A DNA stretch of 64,000 nucleotides from Ctena decussata (Eukaryota > Mollusca > Bivalvia > Lucinida > Lucinidae), in assembly GCA_963989385.1 (NCBI GenBank), contig OZ022511.1:23616503-23680502 (forward strand), read 5' to 3'. The stretch's first letter is position 1; the number at the start of each line of letters is the position of its first letter. Both the position numbers and the translations under genes were made by a program. The notes beneath the pieces were generated by a model. The model was not told the DNA's origin and did not search any database. It saw nothing but the letters and a program-made list of their open reading frames with translations. This document shows positions 48,446 through 64,000 of the stretch, one piece after another.

Positions 48446-51230
48446 TGATACCAGCTGCCACAGACAAGTCTTGATCAAGTTTGGTGTATTATAAAGATTT
48501 TCTTCTTTTATAGCCTGCTTATAGCCAAAAAAAATCTGAAAACTATAGGTGACAGTTTGCTACTAAGTCACTTGGAACATACCATGTCTCATTCAAACTT
48601 TCTTCTCTTTCTTTCTTTGTTTTAAAGTAGTACTGTTGACAACTGGTATCATGTTTAGTCCCTGCATTTATATGAAAGGCACCAGAACTGATGAAGTACT
48701 TTAAAGTGGTATTTAAACAATTAAATTCAGAAAGCTTTACATATTGCTCTTTTAGGCTTTGCAGATGGCATGGAGACCTAATCCAGTGTTCCAAACCCAC
48801 TCGTGCCTAACTCAACCCACATGCATGTGCTAATGTGCATCAGGTTAATACAATTTAAAATATTATCTATGAACTTTAATCTCACGTTTTAGTACTAGTC
48901 CTGTGTTTCTGAAAATAAGCTTTAACTAGTACTAGAAGCTATATACTGATATTCTCTTTATCAAACTCTAAACTGTATGGAAGATAAAAGAAAACTGAAA
49001 ATCAAAAACCTGTTTTCCTCTTTATAAGTATGTTCATTGACTTTGAAGACCACCTTTTGATTCAAATTTGCTTGTCTTTATTATATCCTCTTTTGCATTC
49101 TTAAGCAAACTTTAAGTGCCATCAGAGTAAATTTAGACCAGTCAGCTTCCCTTACTAAAACAATAAACATCAACAGCAAGCCTGAACTGCATGAATACTG
49201 CGAACTAAACACATGAACACACAGAATGCCAAAACGGTCTACTCCTCAAGATACAGGTGAGAGCCAGCTGAATGCTAAATAAAGACCTTCAACCCAGTTT
49301 CATAATAGCTGTATTCAACACAATTATTTATGACTGAAATGTATTCAACACAATTATTTATGACTGAAATAACTGTGAAAAAGAATGAAATTGTATTCTA
49401 AAGATCGATATGAGATCTTTAACAACACACCGGCATTATAACTTTATCACACAATGGTAGCACAGGCATAGCTGAAGTCTGACAATCTGTAATAGTATAT
49501 ATAGTTTAAAACCAATAAAGAAAGTCAGAAAATATTTGAAAAGAACAATTCTTTGGAAGCACCAAACACACCTTCTTAATAAAATTGCAGACTTCCTTTT
49601 TTTTACAAAGTCGTTCATCAAAAGTATCAGTAATGTATTTGTACTACTGCTAATACTTTGAGCCAAACTCATTATTTTCAAAATGACTTCAAATGGGCTC
49701 AATAATACCAAAGTTCTTTTCAGACTACCTGTATTATTAAACTTTCGATGAGAGTTATTTTGAAGTGGAGTTCAACAGTAAAAGAGATATATTGACAGAA
49801 AAACATACAAAATGACATATGGGACACACAAATTCTGAACCTTCCAAGCCTGTAAAAAGGTTTTCTATGAAGTCTCATTCAAGGGGAAGATGAAATGAAA
49901 CCACAGAGAAAGGCAACTATTGATTTTGGCAATTATACAAACGCGTTAACATGGGTGTGCTGTTCAAGTCCTTGATTCGGTTAATTTCCTTATTGAATGA
50001 AAACATATTGCACTACATACTAATCGCTGGATGATTACAGTAATTCAACTATATCATGTTTTGAATGATAAAAAGAAAAAATCAGTTCTTAGATGCCCAG
50101 TCAATGTTTTAAGAGATCTCATGACAACGAGCTACTTTAAGAAATCAAGCTGTACCACAACAGAAACCAGCATAGAATTAAATCAGCCTAAGTATTTGAG
50201 CAAATTGGCTGAAGACTTTGTTGTCTACTTTACGGATTTCATGGGATCAACAGACTATTAATGCAAACAAAGAAGACTGGTCAGACGGCACTCATGCACA
50301 GCCTGATAAAGTGTTCACTCTTTACACATGCCTCTTAGCACATTTCCTTGTGGTATTAAATTTTCTAGCTCTTTTTTTCTGCAAATGAGCAACTGTAGGT
50401 TTACTGATGTTATTTTGTTGTTTACAAGACAACTGAATGGCTATCAGAAGTACTGACTTAGGCACAGAAATATTTAAACAAGAGTTCAAGTGCTGTCCTA
50501 TGAAATATTTCCTGCCAGAAACAGTAACTGTAAAGAAGTGTAAAATGGCAATGATCTGGAATTGGTTCAATCACATTCCACATCCCGCCCCTAGGGATAT
50601 GGAAGCTAAAACAAAGACTGAACAATACTTTTCAAATACAGAAAAGTATGGAAACATTTGTATGTGGAATTTGTAGTTTTAATGGAATCTGTATGCTGGG
50701 TTTCTAAAATTTGAACAAGTCTATCTTAAATCAGCTCTGATGGCATTGTCATATCACATTTTTTAAGTTGTACAACAAATATTACAATAAATAGATTATA
50801 TGGGTGAGTTGTTACGAGAAGAAATATTATTTTGTATTGGAAATGGGAGCGAAGGGATAAATATTCATTAAGAATATCAAACTTTCCAATTGAACTGATA
50901 ACAAAACCCAAACAAACCTCACTTATTCTCACATTTAAATGCAGTTTGTGCTGCGATTTTGACCAGATATATATGTGTATATAACACATGATATGATACA
51001 AATGTACAAACAAAAATGAGCGAATACTGTTCAATATATTCATTGAAACTGTTGTCTTTGCCAAATATTTTTAGCCTTTATGTTCCTTTTTTTAGTTTCA
51101 TAGGTAAACTTCCTACACAAAGATTTAATACTCTTTGTATACTGAGCGGACAAAAAAAAAACCCGAACTAACAACAAACTGGTATTTGGTAAATTTAAAT
51201 CAAACTGTCATATGTTGTTGTTAAAAATAT
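48446..51230. other. Single-copy stretch downstream of SERCA
   Basis: No exon or named repeat except the 30-bp duplication at 49311. Parts may belong to a long SERCA 3' UTR. Confidence 0.5.
49311..49370. repeat. Exact 30-bp tandem duplication
   Basis: Two perfect copies of a unit beginning GTATTCAACACAATTATT, showing recent slippage or duplication. Confidence 0.9.
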
Positions 51231-51236
51231 TTTATT
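51231..51236 (-). terminator. Candidate polyadenylation signal for the long SERCA form
   Basis: AATAAA on the minus strand about 430 nt after the stop codon, in AT-rich sequence. It is the first clear hexamer seen downstream of the last exon. No GU-rich element was confirmed, so the true 3' end may lie further on. Confidence 0.35.
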
Positions 51237-51663
51237 TACAGTCACCATTAGAATGATTTAATGGAATTTATTTCAAACATCTGCAACTAATAATCAATCA
51301 CATGGCAAAATGCTTAACAGCAATATAATCTTTCGCAAAAGCATTATCATCAATGTAATTTTGTCTACTTTAATTTCAATAATTGTATAATTCTGGCTGG
51401 TCCCACACCTATAGGGCTGAGATCAGTAACTAATAACTGTAAAACATCAACCAGCTGACGCCTACAGCTTTAAAAATGTGAATAAATACCCTGAATAAAA
51501 CATACATCAAATGTCTGCAATTTCACTATATACATCTATAAAACACTTCAAATGAATCACGATTTTATGCATCTCGTAATAAATAGATCACTATGAAAAA
51601 ACCTTGGGTAAATTAATGGAAAATGTTTGAATGTGAGAGTCAGTGAGACTAAGCAGAAAATGT

Positions 51664-51945
<282 letters not shown>

Positions 51946-52472
51946 CTATTAAAGCTGGTACCTGGACTTCGTCAACATTTTTAGTGCTATTTTTTTAATT
52001 CATGCCAAAAACTGACAATGCAGCTAACGTCATGCTGCATTGCATTTGGGGATAATGTTTTCCTATCCAACATGCTGTAACCTCCATAGAAATTGACTTT
52101 TGCAGAATGAAGTCAGAGTAAAAATAGGTATTTACATCAATGCTAAAATGGAAAAAATATTTTTCAATGGCACTGGTATCCGTAGTCCAGGTAGCAACCT
52201 TTAAATGAGTTCTAAAACAAATATGCAAATTCTTCAGCTCCACTGTCAATAATCATACATCTATATCTTTGTCAGTGAAACTTAAATGAATAAAATATTG
52301 TTTAAGCCAAATGTGTGACTATTTCAATCTATGTCAGCATACATAAATCTAATGAACATGTTGAAATTCAACTCTCTGTGATTATATATTCAAAATGTTC
52401 CTTCCAATAAATATAATTAGAAATGAGATTTGTGGCACAAGAAGTAAGTTATTTCTTAACTTCAGTATCGTG

Positions 52473-52875
52473 AGGAGCCCCGGTAGCTCAGTGGGTTAAG
52501 GGCTTGGTTGGTTGATTTGATGCTTAACGTCCACGGTAAACAACTGTCATGTCGGGATGGTCAGTTGACCTAACCACACTATTCCTGGGCAGGCTTAGAC
52601 CTCCTAAGCGGTTAACCAGTACTAAGTGCACATACTTTCGCCAGTAAATGCCAACTGCCCTTCTTGAATCAGCGGAAGGAGAAACAAAAGTATGTGGCCA
52701 GACCGGGCTGGCCTACTGATCTAGCGGACTGTGTTCGAGCCCTGCTTGAGGCAAGAACCTTTCCTACCATAAACAGGGTTCCACTGCACACAGCCTTTCA
52801 TTATCATCGTCCCATCGTCCTGATATGACTGAAATACTGTTGAAAAGGACGTAAAATCTCAAGTCATCCTTCTAC
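52473..52875 (+). mobile_element. SINE family b, split by a nested SINE
   Basis: The tRNA-like head has an A box (TAGCTCAGTGG) near 52484 and a weak B box (GTGTTCGAGCCC) near 52731. The core has the CCTGATATGACTGAAATAC motif often seen in molluscan SINEs. An 11-bp duplication TCAGTATCGTG flanks it (52462-52472, 52876-52886). It is interrupted by the family a piece at 52504-52709. Confidence 0.85.
52504..52709 (-). mobile_element. 5'-truncated SINE family a, nested
   Basis: Matches the body and tail of SINE family a but stops at the B box, so the tRNA head is missing, as expected of incomplete reverse transcription. A short GGGCT repeat lies on both sides. Confidence 0.82.
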
Positions 52876-53274
52876 TCAGTATCGTGCTATAAAACAGCAA
52901 TCAGACAAACTGCCACATGTATATACCTGTTTTATTAGTTAGTTAAAACATCTCAGAAGTATACAATACACATTTCAATATTTGGAAAGCTATGGTAATA
53001 CTATGTTACTGACTAGATATGAATGAAGATAAACACAGCATTTTCGAAAATCATATTAGAAAATCATGTTAAACTACAAACTATTTGGATTAATAAATCT
53101 CATAATAATTATTGTGCTATGAAAAAGTCTAACCTGAGAATACCAAAGTGTTACAATTTCTGCCAGCCAAACAATACTCGTAAGTACTTTAACTAATCAC
53201 TTTTCATTTTCATGATAATTCCTCAGATTAGGACCTGAGATTTATGGTTATCCTTGCAATTTTATCTATTTAAT

Positions 53275-53475
53275 TTAAGGAGCTAATAGCCAAAACAGTT
53301 GAATTTGCAAACAGTGTAGACTGAGATGAGGCAGCTTATCATAACACCACTCATCTAGATCTACACTCTTTGCCATCTAGCCTTTCAAAATCTCAATATG
53401 ATATAACTTGGATGAAACGTTTTTCGGAATTTACAGATGTAAATTTTATAGTCTGCTTGTGAAGTACTTAAAGGG
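53275..53475. mobile_element. Older relative of the TTAA MITE, in SERCA intron
   Basis: Shares with 15553-15734 the stretches GCAAACAGTG, CATCTRGATCTACACT and CTCAATATGATATA. Ends decayed but AAAGGGTTAA remains. Confidence 0.65.
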
Positions 53476-53595
53476 TTAAAGATATGAAGTTATCAGCTGT
53501 TTCAAGTTATCCCTGAACTCTTGAAATTACATAAACAATCTGGTAATCTACATTTAAAACTCCAGACTCAAAATTTATCACCATATTTATAAACA

Positions 53596-53976
<381 letters not shown>

Positions 53977-54019
53977 TCACTGTATTTCGGCCTTTTTTTA
54001 TAATTTTTTCAATAAGATT

Positions 54020-54150
54020 GTAATCCTCATGCCAATGGGGTTCTAAAGAGCACCCAAATATTCTGACAAGATGTCATCAACCTTTGTTCACCATAAAACA
54101 GTTATAGATGTGATATTTTATCAGAATTAGAACCCCATGTACATGATTCC
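54020..54150. mobile_element. Inverted-repeat MITE, SERCA intron, copy 1
   Basis: CAATATTCTGACAAGATG-type arms with CCATGGGG/ACCCCATG ends; shares sequence with 55471-55670. Confidence 0.6.
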
Positions 54151-55470
54151 TTGTTTTAGCCTGCTCTACAAAAACCATAAAATATCCTGGTGGGCACACA
54201 CTGCTGAAACAATGTCCATTATTACCATTACTTTGCATATATGTTAAAACAATGCTATCAATTTGTGACATTACATCATAGCTGACAGGACAGGGTTTCA
54301 ACACTGTTTTCCTGCTATGTGGTTTTACAGTAAAACATCAGCTACAATCTACTTCAACTTAAAATTCATATATTAGGGAATAAGTTGGTGATCCTAGTTA
54401 GAAATTTATTATGCCCAGCTATTTATAAAGGTATGTTCCTGATGGCAATTTAAGCATTTTTATATGGAAAGGAATGGAACTTTTTTATGATTAAAACCCC
54501 TTCATATATGGAGTGCTGTGGTAATCATTATGCTCTTGAATCACAATCTTGTCCACCTTTTAGGAATTCTCCTAAAGTGTCATTGGCAGTCATGCTTTTC
54601 TACTCAAAATAGAACGAACAGCCTTATTTCGAAAAAAGTCTGATTCTAAAGGGTGTTAAAATGCACATAACAATATACACTTATCTTTCTATAGCAAAAG
54701 GTATAACTCATCAACTTCAGCATCAAAAGTTTGACAACACAAAACAAAACTTGACTGCAGCTCCAAGCAAATAAAAAAATAAATTAAAACTGTACAAAAC
54801 AGAATTTGACAATCAGAGAAGCAACGTATGTTAAGCATTCTGTTTAGAATAAACCCTTACATTGTTGTATTTTACTAAATTTAGTGTCCGTGCTGATTTA
54901 TATTGAATGCTGAAATACCATGTTTACCCATTCCTTCTGCAACCCTTAAAAAGCATCATGAACATAAAATACTGACGGAGATTAACAGCAACATAAATTT
55001 GTTATCTATAGCACAAAAGCGTTATTTTCATTCCTGCTTCCAAACTGTACAAACAAACTTGAACACCAAATTTTAACACCAATCACATAGAGAACTGCAC
55101 AATAACTGCAAGCAACACTAAATCTAAGCAATAACTATCCCTTCAATAAGCATATATAGTGTCCATATAATCACAAATCATATTTAACTATGCGAAGATG
55201 GACTGTGCAATAGCTGATACATTAAAACTGACTTTTGATGCATTTGCAATCAACAAATACTAAATCCGTTGGTGCTCACATACACATATGCTAGTCATAC
55301 CTCAATTTATATCTTATATAGTAAAGCAACATAAAAAGCTATACATTCAGAAACTCTTCTAGTATGTAAGGAGCCACTGACAAAGCTAGCACGCAGGAAG
55401 TTCATACAGAATGTAAGACAACTTCGGAAAAGCCAAAGCTGGAAGTACAAAAATACAGCAGTTTATTTCT

Positions 55471-55670
55471 TCAATAAATCAGTAATTTCCATGCCCATGG
55501 GGTTCAAAACAGCACCCCAATATTCTGACAAGATGCCTCCACCACAACCATTTTGTGGAAAATTAGAAAAATGGATTTTTCTTAATTCGCCATAAAATGG
55601 TTGTTGTGGTTGCATTTTATAAGAATGTCACAGTGCTATTTAAAACCACATGGACATGGGAATTAATTTT
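55471..55670. mobile_element. Inverted-repeat MITE, SERCA intron, copy 2
   Basis: AATTTCCATGCCCATGG and its partner ACATGGACATGGGAATT at the ends, with an internal CCACAACCATTTTGTGG / AAAATGGTTGTTGTGG foldback. Confidence 0.68.
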
Positions 55671-56199
55671 TCTTAGAAATCAGAAGTTTTTGGCTTTTCT
55701 GAAACTGTAGTGCAAGATGGCTCCACATCAACAAAGGGGAAATAGCCTGGACTGACATATGCCTGACAATATTTCTTCTAGTTCTACTTCAGCTGAACTG
55801 AGGTCAAACCTACTTATTAGGTCACCTATATATTGGCTTTCTGATCATAAGGGGGTTCTGTTGAAGCAGACCAAAAAATGTGCAAACAGCTGTCTTAAAA
55901 CAGCCTTTATTGGTCTATCATTTGGCTTCAAGACCAATGGAAAGAACCACTTTTATTGCATTTTCTACTGATTCCACCAGTTTTTTCTATGTTCAGTATA
56001 AGATTTGATTCTGACTTGTTTTCATTGAAATTTTCTTGCAAAAAAAATCTTTTATTTTTCTGGCATAGATACATTTTCTTTTTCTGGCAAAGAAGTGCCA
56101 ATTTCTTGGAAAATATTATATTCTGGAAATGTTTAGTTTCAAAGCCCATTCCCGTACCCATAAAGCTGTACATGACATTTTTTTCTTATTTGACATAAT

Positions 56200-57263
56200 G
56201 TATGTTAAGGAATCTCTACTGTGGCAATTAAAATGGTATCCCCCAACATACATTTGTATAGAAGTAACACAATGAGCTCAATTCCCATACACAATAGTAA
56301 GACCCCTCTAATTCTATACCTGAATCCCCATTATCAGTGTACAAGCATGTGAAGTCCAGATTCCCCCTTGTTGACATATCGTCATGCAACAAGAGTTCAC
56401 TACGAGGTTATGTCTGTCCATCTATACCCCTTGTCATGTAGATATCCATGCTCACATGTTCATTTAACAATACATGACAAATCAACAATATCATCACCAA
56501 GGACAATACAAGAATATGTAGACCTGTTTTTTTATACCAGATTTTGGCATTTTGGATACTGCCAAGCACTAAGTGAATGACAATAACCTTTCACTGATTT
56601 CTTTTATTCATTGTTTTTAGGGTTCTTTTTTTGTTTTTTTTTTATGTTTTGCTTGCCATCTCTAGAGTGGATCACAAAACAGAAACAAATAAATTTGAAG
56701 CCTAAACAAAAGCCTGCGTTCAGACATCAAAACAAGCAAAAAATATATATATACATGTTATTTTATTTTTTCTTTCTACCCCTTTTCATTGCTAATCATT
56801 TTGACTAACTTGTTTGGTATAATGTAATTCCATTTCATTGAATTGTCATGTTCACGAATTCACTTCCTGCATGCAACATGTAGATAGGCCTTCATATTAT
56901 ACAGATTGAAACATGGAAACTTTTGACACAAATAAAGTATGAATTAAAATTCTCTGCAAATTTACATGACCAGCAATACCAGTGGTGAATATCTTCCCAG
57001 CAAAATGCAAACCATAAACAGAAATTCTTTGATTTTTACAGCAAAATCATCTCAAAAGTTACCTTACAAAATGAATTTTTGTTAGATCTTTTGGAAAACC
57101 CCCGCCTGGAACACACAACAAATGTGAGCAAGTTTCAGGAAGAAAAGAGAATATGCAGCAAAGAAGTTCTAAATAAGATAATGAAGATGATTACAACATA
57201 TTCAAAGTTGTAAGTTCAATCTGTATAATCCATTTTAAGAAGCATACCTACAACAGTGACCCC
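56200..57263. other. SERCA intron sequence, nothing found
   Basis: AT-rich with a (TA)n run near 56740 and many homopolymers. No exon or repeat recognised. Confidence 0.5.
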
Positions 57264-57267
57264 TTAC

Positions 57268-57401
57268 CTGTTAAGAGCGTTGAGCATCTCTATCACAACA
57301 AGGACTGAAAGAGCCATTGTCATGGGTGCTGGATGGTCAAACAGTTCACAATCTATGCCTAAGAATCTCTCATCTTGGGCTAGACATTGGGAGTGATGGG
57401 T
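57268..57401 (-). CDS. SERCA: SERCA alternative exon A: luminal L7-8 loop and M8 (distal copy)
   Basis: 134 bp, 44 codons plus AG, with the same entry and exit phase as the copy at 58185-58318. The peptide starts THHSQC, continues [20 protein letters not shown], and ends [18 protein letters not shown]. The M8 calcium-ligand Glu and both luminal Cys are present. Of the 15 differences from the other copy, 14 lie in the first 26 residues, the luminal loop; only Val/Thr before IEML is in M8. Acceptor TCCCATCACAG, donor GTAAGGG. The loop here is more acidic near its middle (QDER), while the other copy is richer in Pro and Asn. Luminal-loop variation could change contacts with ER-lumen partners or redox control; that is inference. 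RNA data would be needed to show tissue or stage bias. Confidence 0.94.
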
Positions 57402-58183
57402 CTGTGATGGGACAGTAGGAGTAAAATAAGTGATTAAAATATCTGTATCTATTTTGTTTGTTTCTTGGTCAGCACCCAAATAACTTGAATATCAACCCAG
57501 ACCTTCTGTAACACAGAAATTATCTTATTGGTTAAAAAGTTCTGTATTTTTTATAAGGACACATCTTTTTCAGTCAAAATTGTGTGTATCACAAGCCAGT
57601 CAGGGCTGAATTCAAGTTAATTTTCTGACATTTTACACAGTTGCAATGCAATGTTTTCTGTATCATGTAATAGCACCAAAATTTGAATCTGAGTTAATAT
57701 AATGAACCATTTGTGAAATTAATTTGTTTTCCCCTATCCTCCCCCAATTTTTTCTGGATCAGACTTAATGCTTGCTTATTTCAAGATACAGAAAACACTG
57801 CAAATGTCCATCATTCAACATATAACAGAGTTTTGTCACAAAAATATAAATAAATATTTGTTGTTTGGGATGATGACTTTTGCCCAAACAAACTATCTTA
57901 TTGTGACAATGCTCTGACTATAGATACAGGTGTTTAAAATAAGTTCTGAACACTTTAATTGCAGCTTGTATTTATTTGTATGTTTTTGATTTTCTTTTCT
58001 CTTATTGTCACCAAGAAACAAATAAAAATTTTAATGCATGTGCCATAACTACTGCTGTTAAAATTTGGCCATGTAGTGACAAAATCTGTCTTACGACAAG
58101 GACCTCATTTTAAACACCCTCTGGATTGTATATTTCCTCCACATTTGATTTGCAAATTCTCTGTAAGCGGAGGAGTTTCATTA

Positions 58184-59676
<1,493 letters not shown>

Positions 59677-60140
59677 GGGTACACTTTCAGGGGATGCAAA
59701 TCTGTCAATTCAATTTTGTTCCCCTTTTCAATTGGGCTCAACTCTTAAAGGCAAGAATTTGCTCCTCTTTCCTTTAAGAGTAGAACCCATTCTGAATTGA
59801 TTGATTTGTTGCGTAATGTCACGGGAAACAGCTATGGTCATTTCGGGACGGTCAGTTAACCTAACCACACTATTCCTGGGCAGGCTTAGACCTCCTAAGT
59901 GGTTAACCAGTACTAAGTGTACATACTTTCGCCAGTAGCTGACAACTGCCCTTCTTGAATCAGCGGAAGGTGAAACGAAAGTATGTGGCCAGACCGGGTA
60001 TCGAACCCAGGACCTCTGACTTATGAGTCAGGTGCCCTACCGTTTGCGCTACGCGGCCCGGCAAACCCATTCTGAAAGGGTTTGGTCAGCAAGAAAGCAA
60101 ACAGAATGTCACAAACGAGAAAAAACATGGCAGTGTACCC
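59677..60140. mobile_element. Hairpin MITE H1 split by a SINE, in SERCA intron
   Basis: Ends GGGTACACTTTCAGGGG and GGCAGTGTACCC are inverted. The SINE 59796-60063 is inside. Confidence 0.75.
59796..60063 (-). mobile_element. tRNA-derived SINE, family a, in SERCA intron
   Basis: A and B boxes are present with a few changes. Perfect 12-bp duplication AACCCATTCTGA at 59784-59795 and 60064-60075. The SINE sits inside an older hairpin MITE, in the same orientation as SERCA transcription. Confidence 0.92.
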
Positions 60141-60364
60141 ATACAGGTTAAGATGTCTCAATATAAAGTCAATCCTCTTTGTAATGCCACATTTCTCTAT
60201 TATGCCAAATTGATGGGATCAACATACATTTCTGTCCCAAAATCTGTCCAATATTAGATGCTGAATAAACTAAATTTAGCTTTAATGCCAAAACCTTTGG
60301 GAACAAATGTTGTTTTTATAAAGAGGATTGTCTGTAGATGGTTACTAATGTAATAAGATCTTAC

Positions 60365-60450
60365 CAATTGGTAATAGTTGAGCTTGGGACCATGCTCGTA
60401 CACCATGAACCACCAGGCAGCAGCTCCTACTGTGGCACAACCCACATATA
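60365..60450 (-). CDS. SERCA: SERCA exon: M7 and start of the luminal L7-8 loop
   Basis: 86 bp, two bases of a split Leu codon plus 28 codons. The peptide is YVGCATVGAAAWWFMVYEHG then PKLNYYQL: the M7 helix with the family's GAAAWWF signature and the first part of the large luminal loop. The donor is TTG|GTAAGAT and the acceptor TTACAG. The exon ends at phase 0, which lets either of the two following alternative 134-bp exons join. The residue before YVG is Leu here, from the split codon TTA; family members vary at this spot. The next intron is about 2 kb to the first alternative exon. The call is secure. Confidence 0.96.
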
Positions 60451-60596
60451 CTGTAATATAGATCAATATATTATAGAAGGAGCCATATACATATATATAA
60501 ACAAAATCTTTTGCCAAACATAATACCTCCAGGCCTTTTTGTACTTCACAGAATTAAACTGCTAAAGGAAATAGTGCTAGCCAACTGGTTTCAAGG

Positions 60597-60780
60597 TAAA
60601 AGGATACATTTTCAGGGGACACAACTCTGCCATTTTCTTTTCTGCCTCCCTTCTAAATGGTGGTCTAACTCTTAAATGAAAAAATTGGCTCTCTTGGAGC
60701 AAATTCTTTCCTTTAAGTGTAGACCCCTTTGTGAAATGGCTACATCATCCAAGGCAGCAAACTGATTGAAACAGAAAGTC
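60597..60780. mobile_element. Hairpin MITE H1, old copy in SERCA intron
   Basis: CATTTTCAGGGGACACAACT and the CTCTTAAATGA/TTCCTTTAAGTG stem are still seen. Confidence 0.62.
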
Positions 60781-61046
60781 AGGAAAGTTGTCCTCCTTTG
60801 TGAATTAGTGAAAAAAACATGGAGGTCCGACCTTTGGGAGCAATAAATGCACATACTGGTATGATAATATATTTTGTCATCTGCATTTTTTTGACACTTT
60901 CAGGTTAAGATGTCTACTGAACTTTATTTTGGTTTTACTTTTTATCAAACAAACTGTCTTTTCCTTTCCCATCTGCATGTATTCTTTAAGATAATTCACT
61001 CTGCCTACACAGTGACAGTCTCAGGTAAAAGAAAACTCTAATTTCA

Positions 61047-62240
<1,194 letters not shown>

Positions 62241-62513
62241 AAGATGAAATGAGAAATACTGTTACATTCTCTGGGTGTGAACAACAGATTATACAATATC
62301 ATTTTTCCTCAAATCTTTACAATATCCTAGTCGACATTTTCAATTGTAAAACCACTAAAAATAAAGGCTAAAATTCCTGAGCAAACAGAATAGACCCAGA
62401 TCAGATTGCTAAAAAAAAGCAGCCTCAGTGAGACAGATCACTCAAAATGACACAGCTCACTGTATTTATTCTGTTACTAGACATGACTTTCACCCTCAAG
62501 AATGACCCCAAAA

Positions 62514-62758
62514 TGAGCAGTGACACCAACAAAGTGGCATGTGCACCAAGCAAAGACTCAGATCAGCCTTTGCACCCAGCAAAGACTCAGATCAGCCTGG
62601 GGATTCACCCAGTCTCATCAGTATTCACTGTCCAAATGGAAGTAGCCTATAACCTTAGCTACCCATTAAGCATGCAGCGAAGACTCTGAACAGAACGGGC
62701 AGCTGCCCAGGCTGATCTGAGTCTTTGCTGGTCACAGGATTTGTCATGTTGCGGCTCA
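62514..62758. mobile_element. Foldback MITE F1, copy 18, in SERCA intron
   Basis: Diverged copy with a duplicated CAAAGACTCAGATCAGCCT segment. It lies in the intron between exons 63106-62980 and 61254-61052. Confidence 0.75.
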
Positions 62759-62978
62759 GATATCTAAAGCAGTCTTGTGTAATTCTGCTACAAGATGAGT
62801 TTACAACCCCAAAAGTCTAGTTCCCTTCATAAGATGGAATTAGACTCTTGAAATTGGTTTGAAAGGAAAATAACCATATAAACATGGTATATCTTAATGC
62901 AGATTTCACAGAAATTATCCCTTACTATATTTCAAATCATCCCTATTATTTAGAGCTCTCAGAATAAAATGAGACTTA

Positions 62979-63185
<207 letters not shown>

Positions 63186-63283
63186 TTATTATAGGACCTT
63201 GCAGAAAATAGTTTTCTGCAGATGGTGTGTATTTCAAGATGTGACTGACTGACTGACCAACTGTCAGTTGCACATTAAAATAA

Positions 63284-63518
63284 GCAGTGAAACGATAAAA
63301 CCAACAAAGTGACATGTTTGCCTAGCAATCACTCAGATTAGCCTTGGCAGCAGCCCAGTCTGATCAGAATCTTCGCTTGGTGCTGAAAGTGTAGCTATGG
63401 GTCTGAAACCTTCATGCTGACAGTGAAGACTCTGATCAGACTGGGAGGATGCCCTGGCTGATCTGAGTCTTCGCTGGGCAAACTTGTCACTTTGTTGGTT
63501 TTGTTGTGTGGTGGCTCA
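63284..63518. mobile_element. Foldback MITE F1, copy 19, in SERCA intron
   Basis: Diverged copy upstream of the U12-type acceptor, within the minor-class intron. Confidence 0.72.
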
Positions 63519-63519
63519 A

Positions 63520-63775
63520 ATACATACCAAGAGAAGGACACTAAGGTGGTTTGGACACATCTAAAGGACTTCTGGTTTAGCAAAGACAATCCAACCTACA
63601 AGGCACAGTGACTTGAAAAAGAAGAAGCAGGCAGAAGATCTGGATGGAGAATATATGAGTTGTTGGGAATAGACTGTGCCAGCACAACTAGCACAGCTAA
63701 AAAACAGGACCTGAAAAGGACTATTGCAAAGCCATCTGTGGTGCCCCAACCACCTTGTAAACAAACTAGACAAGA
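63520..63775 (+). pseudogene. Decayed LINE reverse-transcriptase C-terminal fragment
   Basis: Forward translation in shifting frames gives RRTLRWFGHI near 63532, then GRSRQKIWMENI near 63628, and KAICGAPTTL-like residues near 63730. This order (RWFGH, a basic GRxxxxW block, and a final CGAPTT) is the usual C-terminal tail of non-LTR retrotransposon ORF2 proteins common in molluscs. Stops and frameshifts interrupt it, and only about 250 bp remain, so it is a dead fragment in the SERCA intron, antisense to the gene. Confidence 0.7.
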
Positions 63776-63907
63776 CTAGACAATACTAGTGAATTTTAAG
63801 TTTTGGGGTTGTACCACATGATTATCCTGAATTTTAGGGAAATTTCTGTTACATCTTGTCTTGCTATAGGTCAGAAATGCAAAGCAGGATAATTCATAAA
63901 GCAAAAA

Positions 63908-64000
63908 TGAGCCGCAACATGACAAAACAAAGTGGCATTTGCCAACAGTGCAGACAGATCAGCCTGGGCATCTGCCTAGTCTGATCAGAGTCTTCCCTGT
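63908..64000. mobile_element. Foldback MITE F1, copy 20, cut by the window end
   Basis: Left arm from TGAGCCGCAACATGAC onward; the right arm is past the window. Confidence 0.75.

Noticed and set aside
50031..50676. Two plus-strand ORFs of 76 and 79 codons
   Set aside because: No domain, no splice context and antisense to the region after SERCA.

Overview
The window looks like animal nuclear DNA, most likely from a bivalve mollusc (heterodont clam type). It is AT-rich and almost free of long ORFs. It is full of foldback MITEs, tRNA-derived SINEs and TIR elements of kinds I associate with bivalve genomes. The only gene I can identify is a spliced SERCA-type calcium pump. The species assignment is inference from repeat style and from the pump's invertebrate-like C-terminus.

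Layout. 1-1130: flank with one full-length tRNA SINE. 1131-38315: four direct, imperfect copies (9.2, 11.3, 5.3 and 11.4 kb) of one non-coding segment, each starting at the same landmark (1131, 10322, 21613, 26934). The copies differ by insertions and deletions, so they give filled and empty sites for many elements. This allowed target-site duplications (TSDs) to be read: 5 bp for a 333-bp palindrome, TTAA for two elements, TA for several MITEs, 9 bp for a 49-bp mini-element, 12 bp or so for retroposons. 38316-51230: mostly single-copy AT-rich DNA with a few hairpins and minisatellites and no gene I can prove. 51231-64000: the 3' end of SERCA on the minus strand, with introns carrying SINEs, MITEs and a decayed LINE fragment.

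The SERCA gene. Seven exons were placed by homology, reading phase and splice signals: 63106-62980, 61254-61052, 60450-60365, then two alternative versions of one exon (58318-58185 or 57401-57268), 53929-53812, and the last exon 51864-51664. They encode about 289 residues from the end of the P domain through M5-M10 plus a hydrophobic tail. The two alternative exons are each 134 bp. Including both, or neither, breaks the frame, so they must be mutually exclusive. Each keeps the M8 glutamate and the two luminal cysteines, and they differ almost only in the luminal M7-M8 loop. The intron entering the first visible exon ends in AC rather than AG, with a textbook U12 branch site, so it is probably a minor-spliceosome AT-AC intron. 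A possible second C-terminus lies at 43117-43059.

No bacterial genes, CRISPR arrays or operons are present. Short ORFs in the repeat array are by-products of palindromes and repeats.
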